Assembly: GCF_020594515.1 (NCBI RefSeq)
Contig: NZ_JAJCTH010000009.1
Location: forward strand, 1-64,000
Direction: 5' to 3'
Length of the DNA stretch: 64,000 bases
Origin: Rhodoferax sp. U2-2l
GTDB lineage: Bacteria > Pseudomonadota > Gammaproteobacteria > Burkholderiales > Burkholderiaceae_C
Shown: one piece after another, positions 17,107-26,207 of the stretch
Layout of the letters: every line of letters starts with the position of its first letter
Numbering within the stretch: the first letter of the stretch is position 1
The notes under the pieces: generated by a model
The model's database searches: none
What the model saw: the letters and a program-made list of their open reading frames with translations, nothing else
Told to the model about the DNA's origin: nothing
Translations under genes and position numbers: made by a program

Positions 17107-18246
17107 TCATGAAGACTTGGCGGCAAAGAGTGCATCGTAACGGCTGATCATGTCTTTCAAGGCAAAGTGCGCCAGTGCTTTTTGGCGCGCCTGGTGGCCG
17201 TGCCGTGCCGCCAGCGCCGGGTCTGCCTGGTAGGCCCACAGTGCCTGTGCCATGCCATCCACATCGCCCGGCTTGACCAACTGGCCGGTGCTGCCCGCAT
17301 CCACCAGGTCTGGCGTGCCGCCCACCGCGGTGGCCACCGTTGGCAAGCCGGTGGCCATGGCTTCTTGCAGCGTGCATGAGGTGCCCTCGGTGAGGGACGG
17401 CAGCACAAAACAGCGCAGGCTTTGCAAAATGGCGGCTACATCGTGGCGCGCGCCCGGCAACCACGCCAGGTGTTGTACGCCTGCATCCGTCAAGATGCGC
17501 TCAACCTCTTGGCGCAGGGGGCCTTCACCCACCATCACCAGGCGGGCGCGGGCGGCGGCCTGCGGATGCAGCGCCAGCAAGCGCACAAACGCCTGCGCCA
17601 GAAAGGGCTGATTTTTGACGGTTTGCAGCCGCCCCACCGTGCCCAGCAGCCAGTGCTGCGCGGGGTCAAACGGGCAGCCGGGTGGCGCGCTGGCAGCTAC
17701 CGCCGGGCTGAACACATCGGTATCCACCCCGTTGGCAACCAGGCTGCGCCGCTGCGCTGGCACCCCCACGGCACCTGCCAGATAGTCGTCAAGATCTTGA
17801 GAGACCGTCACATAGTGGCTCACAAAAGGCCGGTACAGCCGCCGCAGGCGCTGGTATTTGTGGTTTTTGCCCTGGGGGTCGTGGGCGTCCCAGCCGTGTT
17901 CGGCGTGCACGCGCCGGGGCACACCGGCCGCCCAGGCCACCGGCAGCACTTCCAGCGCAGCCAGGTTGCAGGTGTGCACCACGTGGGGTTTGAGCTGGCG
18001 AAACAGCCGCCACAGTTTGGGGTACAGGGGCACCGCATGGCCCGGGCCTTTGTGCAAGGCCACCAGCTGCACGCCAGGCTGGGTGATGCGTTGGGCAAAG
18101 TCACCCATGTTGGTGAGCGACAACAGCACGTGTTCATACTTATCGGCAGGCAGCTGGTTAATCAGCTGTACTATGATGTTTTCAAGGCCACCCACGCCAA
18201 AGCTGTAAACCACATGAATCACACGAATGCGCTGATTTGTTTGCAT
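17107..18246 (-). CDS. GT4 sugar transferase of the PEP-CTERM/EpsH1-associated type
   Basis: The 379-residue GT-B protein begins IRVIHVVYSFGVGGLENIIV, the characteristic start of the PEP-CTERM/EpsH1-associated sugar transferases (TIGR03088-like). It has HAEHGWDAHDPQGKNHKYQR, VANGVDTDVFSP, GTVGRLQTVKNQ and the donor motif LTEGTSCTLQEAMATGLPTV. It probably adds a sugar to the lipid-linked repeat unit. ATG 18246 is chosen; an in-frame GTG at 18267 is possible because neither has a clear ribosome binding site. It heads the minus-strand operon that ends with the ligase. Confidence 0.87.
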   Translation of the reverse strand: MQTNQRIRVIHVVYSFGVGGLENIIVQLINQLPADKYEHVLLSLTNMGDFAQRITQPGVQLVALHKGPGHAVPLYPKLWRLFRQLKPHVVHTCNLAALEVLPVAWAAGVPRRVHAEHGWDAHDPQGKNHKYQRLRRLYRPFVSHYVTVSQDLDDYLAGAVGVPAQRRSLVANGVDTDVFSPAVAASAPPGCPFDPAQHWLLGTVGRLQTVKNQPFLAQAFVRLLALHPQAAARARLVMVGEGPLRQEVERILTDAGVQHLAWLPGARHDVAAILQSLRCFVLPSLTEGTSCTLQEAMATGLPTVATAVGGTPDLVDAGSTGQLVKPGDVDGMAQALWAYQADPALAARHGHQARQKALAHFALKDMISRYDALFAAKSS

Positions 18247-18401
18247 GAGTTTGAGGGGGGTGGCCACAATAAGTGTGAATTTGGGATGAAGCGCCCTCTA
18301 GTCTAAGCTGTCTGCCGCTGACAAAAAGGCTCTTGAGCGCACACATTTCCGGCATCGAACAGTCTCCATAATGAGGCTTTGGTAACTATAAATTGCTCAC
18401 C

Positions 18402-19328
18402 ATGATTAAATATTACGTCTCTGAACTGGTCAGAAGATACCGAATCAAGCTCTTTAACCAAGAAGTTATTAAAGTTCTCCAAACAGCCCCGGTAGTTTTC
18501 AAACCCAATGCACCATTGATTGTTTCGATGGTACACCACAGGGATGTTTTGCCTTATTTGGCAGCAGTCAAGTCATTTATCAGGTATGTACCTGTTTCAG
18601 GTATTGTTGTGGTTGCAGATAAGTCCATTGATAACCAAGACCGTGAAACTTTTCGGACCCAAATGCCTGGCGTCATCATACGGGACGCATCTGAATTTGT
18701 CAGGGACGGTATTCCCAGTGGTGGCTGTTGGGAAAGGTTGGTTGCTATCTCCAACTATGCGGTAACCCATTACGTTATTCAGTTGGATGCCGACACGCTC
18801 ACTGTTTCTGAGCCATCGAGTGTGATCCAGGCCATCAAGAATAATATTTCTTTCACCTTGGGAACCTATGATTTGCAAGCCAAGGTCAACGTGCTTGAGG
18901 TTGCCCGGTGGGCGCAATCACATTGCACCAACAATGCCAACCCTCACATTCAATTGATTTGTGAATCCAAAATAATGACAGCAAGCAATGGTGATGAATC
19001 CAAGGTATATATCCGGGGTTGTGCAGGATTTACCGGGTTTGGCGTTGGTTCTTTTTCAGAAGATGATGTTAGAACCCTGTCGGCGCGGATGAATTCTGCT
19101 TTAAAAGAAACCTGGAGTAGATGGGGTACTGAGCAATTTGCGTCCAATTACATTGTGTCTAATGTCGATAAATCTGTTGTCTTGCCACACCCGGTGTACA
19201 CCACACCAGACCGCATCAACCACACCACCGTCTTTGTTCATTTTATTGGCCCCCTGAGATACAGCGGCGGAAAATACTTGCGAATGCTTCAAAAGTTTTT
19301 ACAGTCTGAAAATAAATTGACGGCCTGA
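18402..19328 (+). CDS. Unrecognised protein with GT-A-like features
   Basis: The 308-residue protein has no family I can name. An IVSMVHHRDVLPYLAAVKSF segment followed by VSGIVVVADKSID looks like the first strand and nucleotide loop of a GT-A fold, and VIQLDADTLTV gives a DXD-like motif. GGCWERLVAISNY, and a C-terminal section with TTVFVHFIGPLRY, are the most distinctive stretches. There are no membrane segments after the first 20 residues and no signal peptide. GC is lower than in the core genes. Only three bases separate its stop from the next ATG, so it is probably co-expressed with the CapK-like ligase and may be a glycosyltransferase. Confidence 0.6.
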   Translation: MIKYYVSELVRRYRIKLFNQEVIKVLQTAPVVFKPNAPLIVSMVHHRDVLPYLAAVKSFIRYVPVSGIVVVADKSIDNQDRETFRTQMPGVIIRDASEFVRDGIPSGGCWERLVAISNYAVTHYVIQLDADTLTVSEPSSVIQAIKNNISFTLGTYDLQAKVNVLEVARWAQSHCTNNANPHIQLICESKIMTASNGDESKVYIRGCAGFTGFGVGSFSEDDVRTLSARMNSALKETWSRWGTEQFASNYIVSNVDKSVVLPHPVYTTPDRINHTTVFVHFIGPLRYSGGKYLRMLQKFLQSENKLTA

Positions 19329-19331
19329 TAT

Positions 19332-20681
19332 ATGAGTTTATACACTTCATTGGTTTCAACGGTCTTATTCCCCCTGCATGAACGCCTCAAACACCATGAC
19401 TCGGTAGCGTTACGCCAGCAGATGGAAGACGTGCAATGGTGGCCTGCCGAGCGTATTGCAGCGTTCCAGCTGCAGCGCCTGCGGGAGTTGCTGCAAGATG
19501 TGGGCACCCATGTGCCTTACTACACCGCGCTCTTTGCACAACACGGGTTTGACCCAGCCAGTGTGCAAAGCACGGCCGATTTGCAGCGCTTGCCGTTTTT
19601 AACCAAACCCATCATCCGCGCCAACACCGAGGCGCTGAAACACGCCAAGGCACAAGGGTTGGCCCGCTTCAATACCGGTGGTTCATCGGGCGAGCCGCTC
19701 ATTTTTTACATTGGCAAAAAGCGCATCAGCCATGATGTGGCGGCCAAATGGCGCGCCACCCGCTGGTGGGATGTGGACATTGGTGACCCCGAAATTGTGG
19801 TGTGGGGCTCGCCCATCGAGCTGGGCAAACAAGACCACGTCAAGGCCTGGCGCGACAAACTGCTGCGCACCCAGCTGTTGCCCGCGTTTGAAATGTCTGA
19901 GGCCAAGCTGGACCAGTTTGTTGCCAGCATCCGCTCGGTCAGGCCCCGCATGTTATTTGGCTACCCCTCCGCCTTGACGCACATTGCCAAACATGCGCAA
20001 AAGCGCGGCATCACCATGACAGAACTGGGCATCAAGGTGGCGTTTGTCACGTCTGAGCGCCTTTACGACGACCAGCGCAGCACCATCAGCGAGGTGTTTG
20101 GCTGCAAGGTGGCCAATGGCTATGGCGGGCGTGATGCGGGTTTTATCGCCCACGAATGCCCGGCGGGCAGCATGCACCTGACGGCGGATGACATCGTGGT
20201 GGAGATCATCAACGACGCGGGTCAGGTGCAGCCTGCGGGTGTGGCGGGTGAGATTGTGGTGACGCACTTGTCTACCAATGACTTTCCGTTCATTCGTTAC
20301 CGCACGGGCGACATTGGCGTGCTGGGCACTAGCCCGTGCAGTTGCGGGCGCGGTCTGCCCGTGCTGCAAGATATTCAGGGGCGCAGCACCGACTTTGTGG
20401 TGGCCATGGATGGCACCGTGCTGCATGGCTTGTCGCTGGTTTACATCTTGCGTGACCTGCCGGGCGTGCAGTCGTTCAAGGTGATCCAGGAAACCCGCAC
20501 ACTCACGCGGGTGTTACTGGTGACGGATGAGCACTTTACGAAAGAATCTTTGCCGTTGATTGAATCCGGCTTTAAACGGCGGTTGGGCAATGAGGTTGCG
20601 GTGGTAGTTGACAAGGTTGATTGCATACCACCGGAGAAATCGGGTAAATACAGATACATCGTCAGTCATGTCGCCGCATAG
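19332..20681 (+). CDS. CapK/PaaK-like adenylate-forming enzyme
   Basis: The 449-residue protein resembles phenylacetate-CoA ligase-type adenylate-forming enzymes, of the CapK group found in capsule loci. It has the phosphate-binding loop FNTGGSSGEPLIFYIG, the LFGYPSALTHIAKHAQ segment, NGYGGRDAGFIAHECP, and FIRYRTGDIG followed by CSCGRGLPVL, a conserved cysteine cluster. It would activate a carboxylic acid with ATP; whether the acyl group goes to CoA, a carrier protein or directly to a sugar is unclear because no acyl carrier gene is nearby. It may work with the adjacent GT-A-like protein. Confidence 0.82.
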   Translation: MSLYTSLVSTVLFPLHERLKHHDSVALRQQMEDVQWWPAERIAAFQLQRLRELLQDVGTHVPYYTALFAQHGFDPASVQSTADLQRLPFLTKPIIRANTEALKHAKAQGLARFNTGGSSGEPLIFYIGKKRISHDVAAKWRATRWWDVDIGDPEIVVWGSPIELGKQDHVKAWRDKLLRTQLLPAFEMSEAKLDQFVASIRSVRPRMLFGYPSALTHIAKHAQKRGITMTELGIKVAFVTSERLYDDQRSTISEVFGCKVANGYGGRDAGFIAHECPAGSMHLTADDIVVEIINDAGQVQPAGVAGEIVVTHLSTNDFPFIRYRTGDIGVLGTSPCSCGRGLPVLQDIQGRSTDFVVAMDGTVLHGLSLVYILRDLPGVQSFKVIQETRTLTRVLLVTDEHFTKESLPLIESGFKRRLGNEVAVVVDKVDCIPPEKSGKYRYIVSHVAA

Positions 20682-20737
20682 AATCGGCCACTTTGGCTTT
20701 GGTTGATCTCTGCAGACTGAACCTCAAGTTAATCTAG

Positions 20738-21649
20738 TCATTGGCGAAGCGTTACCAATGGATTATTTGCCAATGAATAATTGTAGACCGCCCTACATTT
20801 AAAATAGTTGTTGGGGTAAAAATTGATTTTTTTGCCAAGCAATGCGCCTCCGATACAAACATGCAGACGGTTTGTATTGATGACAGAATAATCATTTAAA
20901 AACGTTAAAAAATAATAAGCTGCCAAGTATGCGAGTTTGCGTGTTTCAACGCCAAGCGTTAATACCTCTGACACATCTATATTATCTTCTGGCAGCAGAA
21001 CCCCCGTCTTTTCGGAGTCTGTTCGAAACGCGTTGAGTGTGTTGCCGGAGGCTGTTTTTCGCATATTCTCAAGCAGTTTCTCTGCCATGAATAGATGACG
21101 AGCTGCTGAGAGAGACGGAGCCTGCCCCTTCATTAAACCCACTTTGTTGAAAAAATACTCAACACCTACGGTTGTTTTATCCAGAAAATTATGACTGGTG
21201 CCGAGCAATTGCTTGACATTCAAACTCAGTGCCACGTCATTGGCCAAATAAACGTTGGCAGAAACGGTTGAATTTTTGACATATTCGTATGAGATTTTCT
21301 CTCTACAGATAATGTCAACATTCGATCCAAAATCAGCTAGAAGTGGCGTCACTTCTTTAATGGTGTGCGGAAGGATGACAAGACGTTTAACGCCTCGGTG
21401 CACACGCGTGAGCAACCGTGCCGAGAAGTTTTTCATCAAACCCAAGTTGCCGCCGCCGCCGTAGACCAAGGTCTGACCATCGTAAGAACTCAAGTTACGG
21501 TTGACACAGTTGTACTGAAGGCCAAGATCATCAAACAACTGAAAAGTGGCTGCGGCAATGAGTGCATCACCACCGTTGCCAGGGTTGGGGACATAACTTA
21601 TGTTCACACCTTTGAATTGTTCTAAAAATTCTTTTAAATTAATTTCCAT
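20738..21649 (-). CDS. Polysaccharide pyruvyl transferase family protein
   Basis: The 303-residue protein fits the pyruvyl transferase fold: an early NPGNGGDALIAAATFQLFDD, a second glycine loop QTLVYGGGGNLGLMKNF, LPHTIKEVTP, and the late TNRLHVCIGGALLGKKINFYPN. Members either add pyruvate ketals from phosphoenolpyruvate or act as related glycan-modifying enzymes. It is cytoplasmic. GC is low for the window. It is convergent with the CapK-like gene and stands alone on the minus strand between two AT-rich spacers, which suggests it arrived separately. Confidence 0.8.
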   Translation of the reverse strand: MEINLKEFLEQFKGVNISYVPNPGNGGDALIAAATFQLFDDLGLQYNCVNRNLSSYDGQTLVYGGGGNLGLMKNFSARLLTRVHRGVKRLVILPHTIKEVTPLLADFGSNVDIICREKISYEYVKNSTVSANVYLANDVALSLNVKQLLGTSHNFLDKTTVGVEYFFNKVGLMKGQAPSLSAARHLFMAEKLLENMRKTASGNTLNAFRTDSEKTGVLLPEDNIDVSEVLTLGVETRKLAYLAAYYFLTFLNDYSVINTNRLHVCIGGALLGKKINFYPNNYFKCRAVYNYSLANNPLVTLRQ

Positions 21650-21869
21650 GTAATTATCTATAAATTAAACCCCGAGGGCTTTATTGGAAAAAATATGTTC
21701 TGTATCAAATACTTGTTGAAATATAGGCGATTATTATTTCTGTTTGTCTGGCGTCAAATAATATTAATGTACTGAACAATTTGATTGGTAATTGATAGTT
21801 TTTCCATGCCATCTTATGCAAATAAGTTTGCATCTCCGATATTCGGTGCAGCCCATCAACCAGACTAAT
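21650..21869. other. AT-rich intergenic spacer
   Basis: This 220-base spacer lies between two minus-strand genes. It is strongly AT-rich with short A/T runs, and probably holds the promoter of the pyruvyl transferase gene. I see no open frame with gene-like composition and no clear terminator. Confidence 0.5.
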
Positions 21870-22904
21870 TCAAGCACCAACAAGCATCCTACTATTTTTG
21901 CCAGTCAACTTTTGAGCAGCCCAAATTGTCAGCAAAGAAAGCGCAAGGACTGCTGCGGCGTAGGCGATAAAAAATAGTAAGTTGCCAGGAAGCACATCGC
22001 CATCCCTGCCGGCATAAACATGCCCAGTGATGAGATAAACGGTGAACACCTTGATTGCCGAGATGAAATAAGCATGGATAAAAAAGATACCAAAACTCAC
22101 ATGGGCGATGTAATCAAGCCGATGGCGAAAAACGCCGTGCCAGCGCAACAAGGCAACAGTCAAAAGCAAGGCCATCGGCGCCTTCATGATCATCAGGTAA
22201 GACGGCGGCATTGGCCACTCCAGCGCGTGCCCCACCATGCCCATCAACGTCACTATCAGCAGAGGCAGCCAAAACTTGGCGACCCACATCTCTGCTTGCT
22301 GCCTGTAGTGCGAAAACGCCATGCCCAGCAAATACACCGGAAACAGGTAAATCGCTTTTTCGATCGGTCCATAGGGGCCACCGCGCCCAAGGTACATCGA
22401 CAGAAACCAACAGGGAATGATCAGCCAATACAACTGCGGTCTTTTCCTGTCAATAGCCAAAAGCAAGGGGGCTATCAGGTAAAACAGCGTGATGGTTGGC
22501 ACAAACCAAAGAGGGGCCAAGTGCTTGCCTGTCAACAAGAAAAGCACCACCTGCTTCCAAAGCGGTTGGTCGTAAAACCAAGGCCACATACCCACACGGT
22601 CAACGAACTGTGTGAAGATGATCAGCGCCGGTATGGACAGCAGCAAATAGGGCGTAATGACTGTCTTGAGCTTCTGTTCCAGGTAAGTCTTGTAGCGGAA
22701 ACGTCCGCTGAGGTGCTGAAACAGGTAACCCGCGATAAAAAAGAAAAATATCGATGACTCATTGCAAAGCGCATCGATGATGCGCATGGTTAATTGGTTG
22801 TCAGACCAATTCAAGGCAGAGATAGTGTGAGCCCCCACAATCAGCATGATGGCAACGCCACGAAACACGTGAATGTGTTGTTGAAATTTGTCTTCTTTAA
22901 GCAT
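21870..22904 (-). CDS. Membrane acyltransferase (acyltransferase-3 type), EPS O-acylation
   Basis: The 344-residue protein has about ten transmembrane helices and the acyltransferase-3 pattern: an N-terminal HIHVFRGVAIMLIVGAHTI with the conserved R and H, FFFFIAGYLFQHL, a KLKTVITPYLLLSIP loop, and WFVPTITLFYLIAPLL. Such enzymes transfer acetyl, succinyl or similar groups to sugars during polysaccharide assembly. The ATG at 22904 fits the family N-terminus; upstream in-frame codons to 23015 look non-coding. It faces the phosphatase gene across a 374-nt divergent spacer. Confidence 0.82.
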   Translation of the reverse strand: MLKEDKFQQHIHVFRGVAIMLIVGAHTISALNWSDNQLTMRIIDALCNESSIFFFFIAGYLFQHLSGRFRYKTYLEQKLKTVITPYLLLSIPALIIFTQFVDRVGMWPWFYDQPLWKQVVLFLLTGKHLAPLWFVPTITLFYLIAPLLLAIDRKRPQLYWLIIPCWFLSMYLGRGGPYGPIEKAIYLFPVYLLGMAFSHYRQQAEMWVAKFWLPLLIVTLMGMVGHALEWPMPPSYLMIMKAPMALLLTVALLRWHGVFRHRLDYIAHVSFGIFFIHAYFISAIKVFTVYLITGHVYAGRDGDVLPGNLLFFIAYAAAVLALSLLTIWAAQKLTGKNSRMLVGA

Positions 22905-23278
22905 GACACCCACTTCTTTCACGATCTTGTGTTTTAACTCCGCGCATTCTCCCTTGAAACGGTGCCTCTCAGTGTGACAGCCTTTGGTTGCGCGGGGCAC
23001 GGACCCGGCAAACACACCATTTGGCAGGTTGGTGTCAGCGTTTTGACACTCAACATGCTAGAAAATGTCCGAGCTATCTTGGCAATCCCGCACGTCAAAG
23101 TGCGACGCCGAAAGCCGTGGTAACTGTCGTTTATTTGCGACTCTGGTTTGCATGATGTTGCTGCCGACATTGCGAAAGCATAAGGGCGATGTCCAATCAA
23201 GCAGCAAGTCGCCATCGACGAACGTTGGCTAGCCAGTAAACGCTGACACTTTTAACAGGATGTTTTGGATTAAATTCA
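22905..23278. other. Divergent intergenic region between acyltransferase and phosphatase genes
   Basis: This 374-base gap separates a minus-strand and a plus-strand gene, so it should carry promoters in both directions. I find no convincing -35/-10 pair at normal spacing and no sigma-54 motif. A 93-codon minus-strand open frame (22934-23215) has no family character and no ribosome binding site, and I do not count it as a gene. Confidence 0.45.
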
Positions 23279-23866
23279 ATGTACCAAAATATTACTCGTC
23301 TCATCAGTACCAATTACGGTACCCATCGCGGGTTCATTCGGAATCTATTGGCGCAAATTGAATTTTTATTAGGTAGGTTAGACAACTATATCCAACCGGA
23401 TGCCACGCGGGTTAATCGGCTTGTGTTCGTGTGTCTTGGCAATATCAACCGAAGCGCCTTCGCAGAAAACGTTGCCAAATCTCTGGGCGCTAACACGTGC
23501 TCTATTGGTTTGTCAACACAAACTGGCCTGCCAGCGTTTCACATGGCTGTAGCAACAGCAACTTACTATGGCTTTGATTTAAGTCATCATCAGGCCACCG
23601 ACATCACAGATTACCAATTCCAGGAGGGTGATTTGTTACTTGCCATGGAAATCCGACATGTCAACAAATTAATAGCACTGGGTATACCTAAGGAATCCAT
23701 TTCATTGTTGGGCTACTGGGCAACACCCATCCGCATCCATCTGCATGACCCACATACTCTTTCAGAGGCTTATTTTAAAACCTGCTTTTCATTAATCAAT
23801 TCAGCAGTTTTGGGGCTTGTAACTGAGATGCGGACTGCTAACAGCAGCTGTGTAAATCGTGACTAA
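23279..23866 (+). CDS. Low-molecular-weight protein tyrosine phosphatase-like, stand-alone copy
   Basis: The 195-residue protein has a phosphatase P-loop VCLGNINRSAFAENVAKSLG with Cys52 and Arg58 in C-X5-R spacing, and a candidate general acid at HDPHTLSEA (Asp157). The usual second cysteine-like position (C-X4-C-R in many members, including the fusion at 11759) is Asn here. About 45 extra residues precede the P-loop. Such phosphatases in EPS loci dephosphorylate the tyrosine autokinase that controls chain length, encoded here at 55282-56187. GC is low. It starts a plus-strand unit with an acyltransferase and an ATP-grasp protein. Confidence 0.78.
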   Translation: MYQNITRLISTNYGTHRGFIRNLLAQIEFLLGRLDNYIQPDATRVNRLVFVCLGNINRSAFAENVAKSLGANTCSIGLSTQTGLPAFHMAVATATYYGFDLSHHQATDITDYQFQEGDLLLAMEIRHVNKLIALGIPKESISLLGYWATPIRIHLHDPHTLSEAYFKTCFSLINSAVLGLVTEMRTANSSCVNRD

Positions 23867-23879
23867 AAGCAAATAGCGC

Positions 23880-24983
23880 ATGAATAAATCATTTTCTATA
23901 TATTTGGATTTGGTCCGTTTCGTGGCGGCTTGTCTTGTTTATATGTACCATTCGAATCAGAGGTGGTTGGTCACTGATATCCTTCCGGTAAGTAATTATG
24001 GGCACAGTTCGGTGATAGTTTTCTTTGTGCTATCCGGTTTTGTTATTGCTTATGTTGCCGATACAAAAGAAAACAAATTTTCAGTTTACGCTGCAAGTCG
24101 GCTATCGCGAATTTATTCGGTGGCCCTGCCAGCTGTATTTCTGACTATTGTTTTGGATGCTGTCGGCAGACAATTAAACCCAGGGCCATACTTTTATCCG
24201 TTTGACAATTTTTTTCTTAGGGCCGCTGGTAGCTTGCTTTTGTTAAATGAAATCTGGTTTGTATCTATCACCAGCTTTTCAAATGTGCCATATTGGTCCA
24301 TCTGCTACGAAACCTGGTACTACATTGGCTTTGCGGTTGTCATGTTTTTACCAAAGCGTATAAGCACTGTTGCGTTGGTTGCTTTGATTTTAATTCTTGG
24401 CCCAAAAATCGTGTTGTTGGCACCTTTATGGATTCTTGGTGTGGTTCTATACCGCTGGAAGCGTCTTCAACACTTGCCTGAAAAATGGGCCTGGGTGCTG
24501 GTTGTATTTTCAATTGCGGGTTTGTGGGTGTTTGGTCAAACAGGAGTCACATCGTTGGGCACAGCTTACTTCAAGCAGCTCATTGGTGAGGAATGGCACG
24601 CACAGTTCACTTTTTCCAAATTTTTTCCAACTGACTATATTCTCGGGGCCTTGGTATTTATCAACTTTGCTGGCATGCGTGGCATCAGTGGGAGAATAGC
24701 GCCCATATTGTTAACGATAGAGCGGCCTATTCGATTTTTGGCCGGATTCACCTTGACGCTGTATTTGCTGCACCAGCCTCTGTTCTTGTTCTGGGGTTCT
24801 GTCATTCGGGGCGACCCTGCGGGCTATTTGTTTTGGGCCTCAACCACGGCGATGGTAGCGGTGTCAGTATTGGCGGTGGGCTACATGACTGAAAGCAGGC
24901 GCCACCTACTCAAGAGGTCACTGGAGGCGCCCTTGCAACGTTTTGAAACCTGGGTTCGCAAACAATATGCAAACCACCATTAA
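23880..24983 (+). CDS. Membrane acyltransferase (acyltransferase-3 type), second copy
   Basis: The 367-residue polytopic protein has the acyltransferase-3 signature: FSIYLDLVRFVAACLVYMYH with the essential R-H pair, IVFFVLSGFVIAYVA, SRLSRIYSVALPAVF, and a YWSICYETWYYIGFAV segment equivalent to the conserved WSL-E-W/FY region. It should add an acyl group to the EPS repeat. It starts 13 nt after the phosphatase stop, and its end overlaps the ATP-grasp gene by 17 nt, so the three form an operon. GC is lower than in the core genes, and the sequence is only distantly related to the acyltransferase at 21870. Confidence 0.82.
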   Translation: MNKSFSIYLDLVRFVAACLVYMYHSNQRWLVTDILPVSNYGHSSVIVFFVLSGFVIAYVADTKENKFSVYAASRLSRIYSVALPAVFLTIVLDAVGRQLNPGPYFYPFDNFFLRAAGSLLLLNEIWFVSITSFSNVPYWSICYETWYYIGFAVVMFLPKRISTVALVALILILGPKIVLLAPLWILGVVLYRWKRLQHLPEKWAWVLVVFSIAGLWVFGQTGVTSLGTAYFKQLIGEEWHAQFTFSKFFPTDYILGALVFINFAGMRGISGRIAPILLTIERPIRFLAGFTLTLYLLHQPLFLFWGSVIRGDPAGYLFWASTTAMVAVSVLAVGYMTESRRHLLKRSLEAPLQRFETWVRKQYANHH

Positions 24984-26193
24984 AACCATGCCACCCTGCA
25001 TTGTGTTGGGGCTTGAAACACAGATTGGTTTAGGCATTGTGCGTGAGTTAGGTCGCGCAGGTGTGCCAGTTATTGGCGTTACGCACGACCCACACGCCAT
25101 CGGGTTGTCATCCCGTTATATCGCTCGCAAAGTAGTTGTTGACAAGCCGCGCAGTGCAGAACTTGTCAAGGTTATCAAGGCGCTGGGTGATGAATTAGGC
25201 CCCTGCTGTCTTATCACCATTTCTGAGGCGAACCTGCTTTGGTTGACCTCGCAAAACCATGATTTTGGTCTGGTGCGCCCGGTGGTGCCTAGCGCTGAAA
25301 AATTGGCGCTGGTACTGGACAAACACAGCACGCTGCAAGCTGCGCAGGTCGTTGGGATGGATGTGCCGGTAACGCATGAAATCACGTCTCTGGAACAGGC
25401 CCAAGATCTGGTCAAGAGAATTGAATTTCCCGTGGTATTTAAGTGGAAAGACCCCAACGCGGCTGAAAAGAAACTGGCTGCCAAATCACTGCCGCTGTTG
25501 AAAGCAGAGTACGCCTATACCAGAGAACAGTTTTTGAGCATTGCGATGCGTTACGCGTCCGTGGGTGAGTGGCCCATTGTGCAGACGTACTGTCTCGGTC
25601 AGGGTGTGGGCCAATTTTTTTACATGCACCAAGGGCAAGCTATACGGCGGTTTCAGCATCTGCGCGTGGCTGAATGGCCCCCAGAAGGCGGGTTTTCAAG
25701 CGTTTGTGATTCAGTGCCGCTTGACCAACATCAGGCCTTGCAGGAAAAGTCGATCGCGCTACTGCAGCATATTGGCTGGGAAGGCGTGGCCATGGTTGAA
25801 TACCGGTGGGACCCGGCCACAGGTAAAGCCGTTTTGATGGAAATCAATGGCCGCTACTGGGGAAGTTACCCACTTGCAGTACATAGTCTGGCGAACTTTG
25901 CGGTTATTTCGTACTATATTGAAAACGGAATTGATTTACCAAGCTTGCCAGATATAAAACCTGGTATACGCTGCCGAATGATGAGTACCGAAATAAAGCG
26001 ACTGGTACGCATTGTTTTGAAGCCGTATCTTATTGTTGACCGGTCCTTCAAAATCAATAAATGGTTTGAAGTCAAACGATTTATAGCTGACTTTTTCAGG
26101 CCAAACGTCAGATACTATGTGTGGGACAGCCAAGACCCACGGCCTTACTTTGCAGATATCTTCAATTTAATTCGAACCGTATTGGCCAAGTAG
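24967..26193 (+). CDS. ATP-grasp family ligase
   Basis: The 408-residue protein has an N-terminal nucleotide-like fold (CIVLGLETQIGLGIVRELGR), an ATP-grasp lysine region FPVVFKWKDPNAAEK, VQTYCLGQGVGQFFYM, and the metal-binding MEINGRYWGS motif, equivalent to EVNARPWGS in the fusion at 11759. ATP-grasp enzymes join a carboxylate to an amine or thiol through an acylphosphate. ATG 24967 is used; a TTG 24 nt upstream is possible. The gene overlaps the acyltransferase by 17 nt. Its likely substrate is a sugar or amino-acid substituent of the EPS. Confidence 0.82.
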   Translation: MQTTIKTMPPCIVLGLETQIGLGIVRELGRAGVPVIGVTHDPHAIGLSSRYIARKVVVDKPRSAELVKVIKALGDELGPCCLITISEANLLWLTSQNHDFGLVRPVVPSAEKLALVLDKHSTLQAAQVVGMDVPVTHEITSLEQAQDLVKRIEFPVVFKWKDPNAAEKKLAAKSLPLLKAEYAYTREQFLSIAMRYASVGEWPIVQTYCLGQGVGQFFYMHQGQAIRRFQHLRVAEWPPEGGFSSVCDSVPLDQHQALQEKSIALLQHIGWEGVAMVEYRWDPATGKAVLMEINGRYWGSYPLAVHSLANFAVISYYIENGIDLPSLPDIKPGIRCRMMSTEIKRLVRIVLKPYLIVDRSFKINKWFEVKRFIADFFRPNVRYYVWDSQDPRPYFADIFNLIRTVLAK

Positions 26194-26207
26194 ATAGTCA
26201 GTAGTTT

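Noticed and set aside
22934..23215. 93-codon minus-strand frame in the divergent spacer
   Set aside because: No ribosome binding site, no recognisable fold and unusual Cys/Ser/Arg composition.
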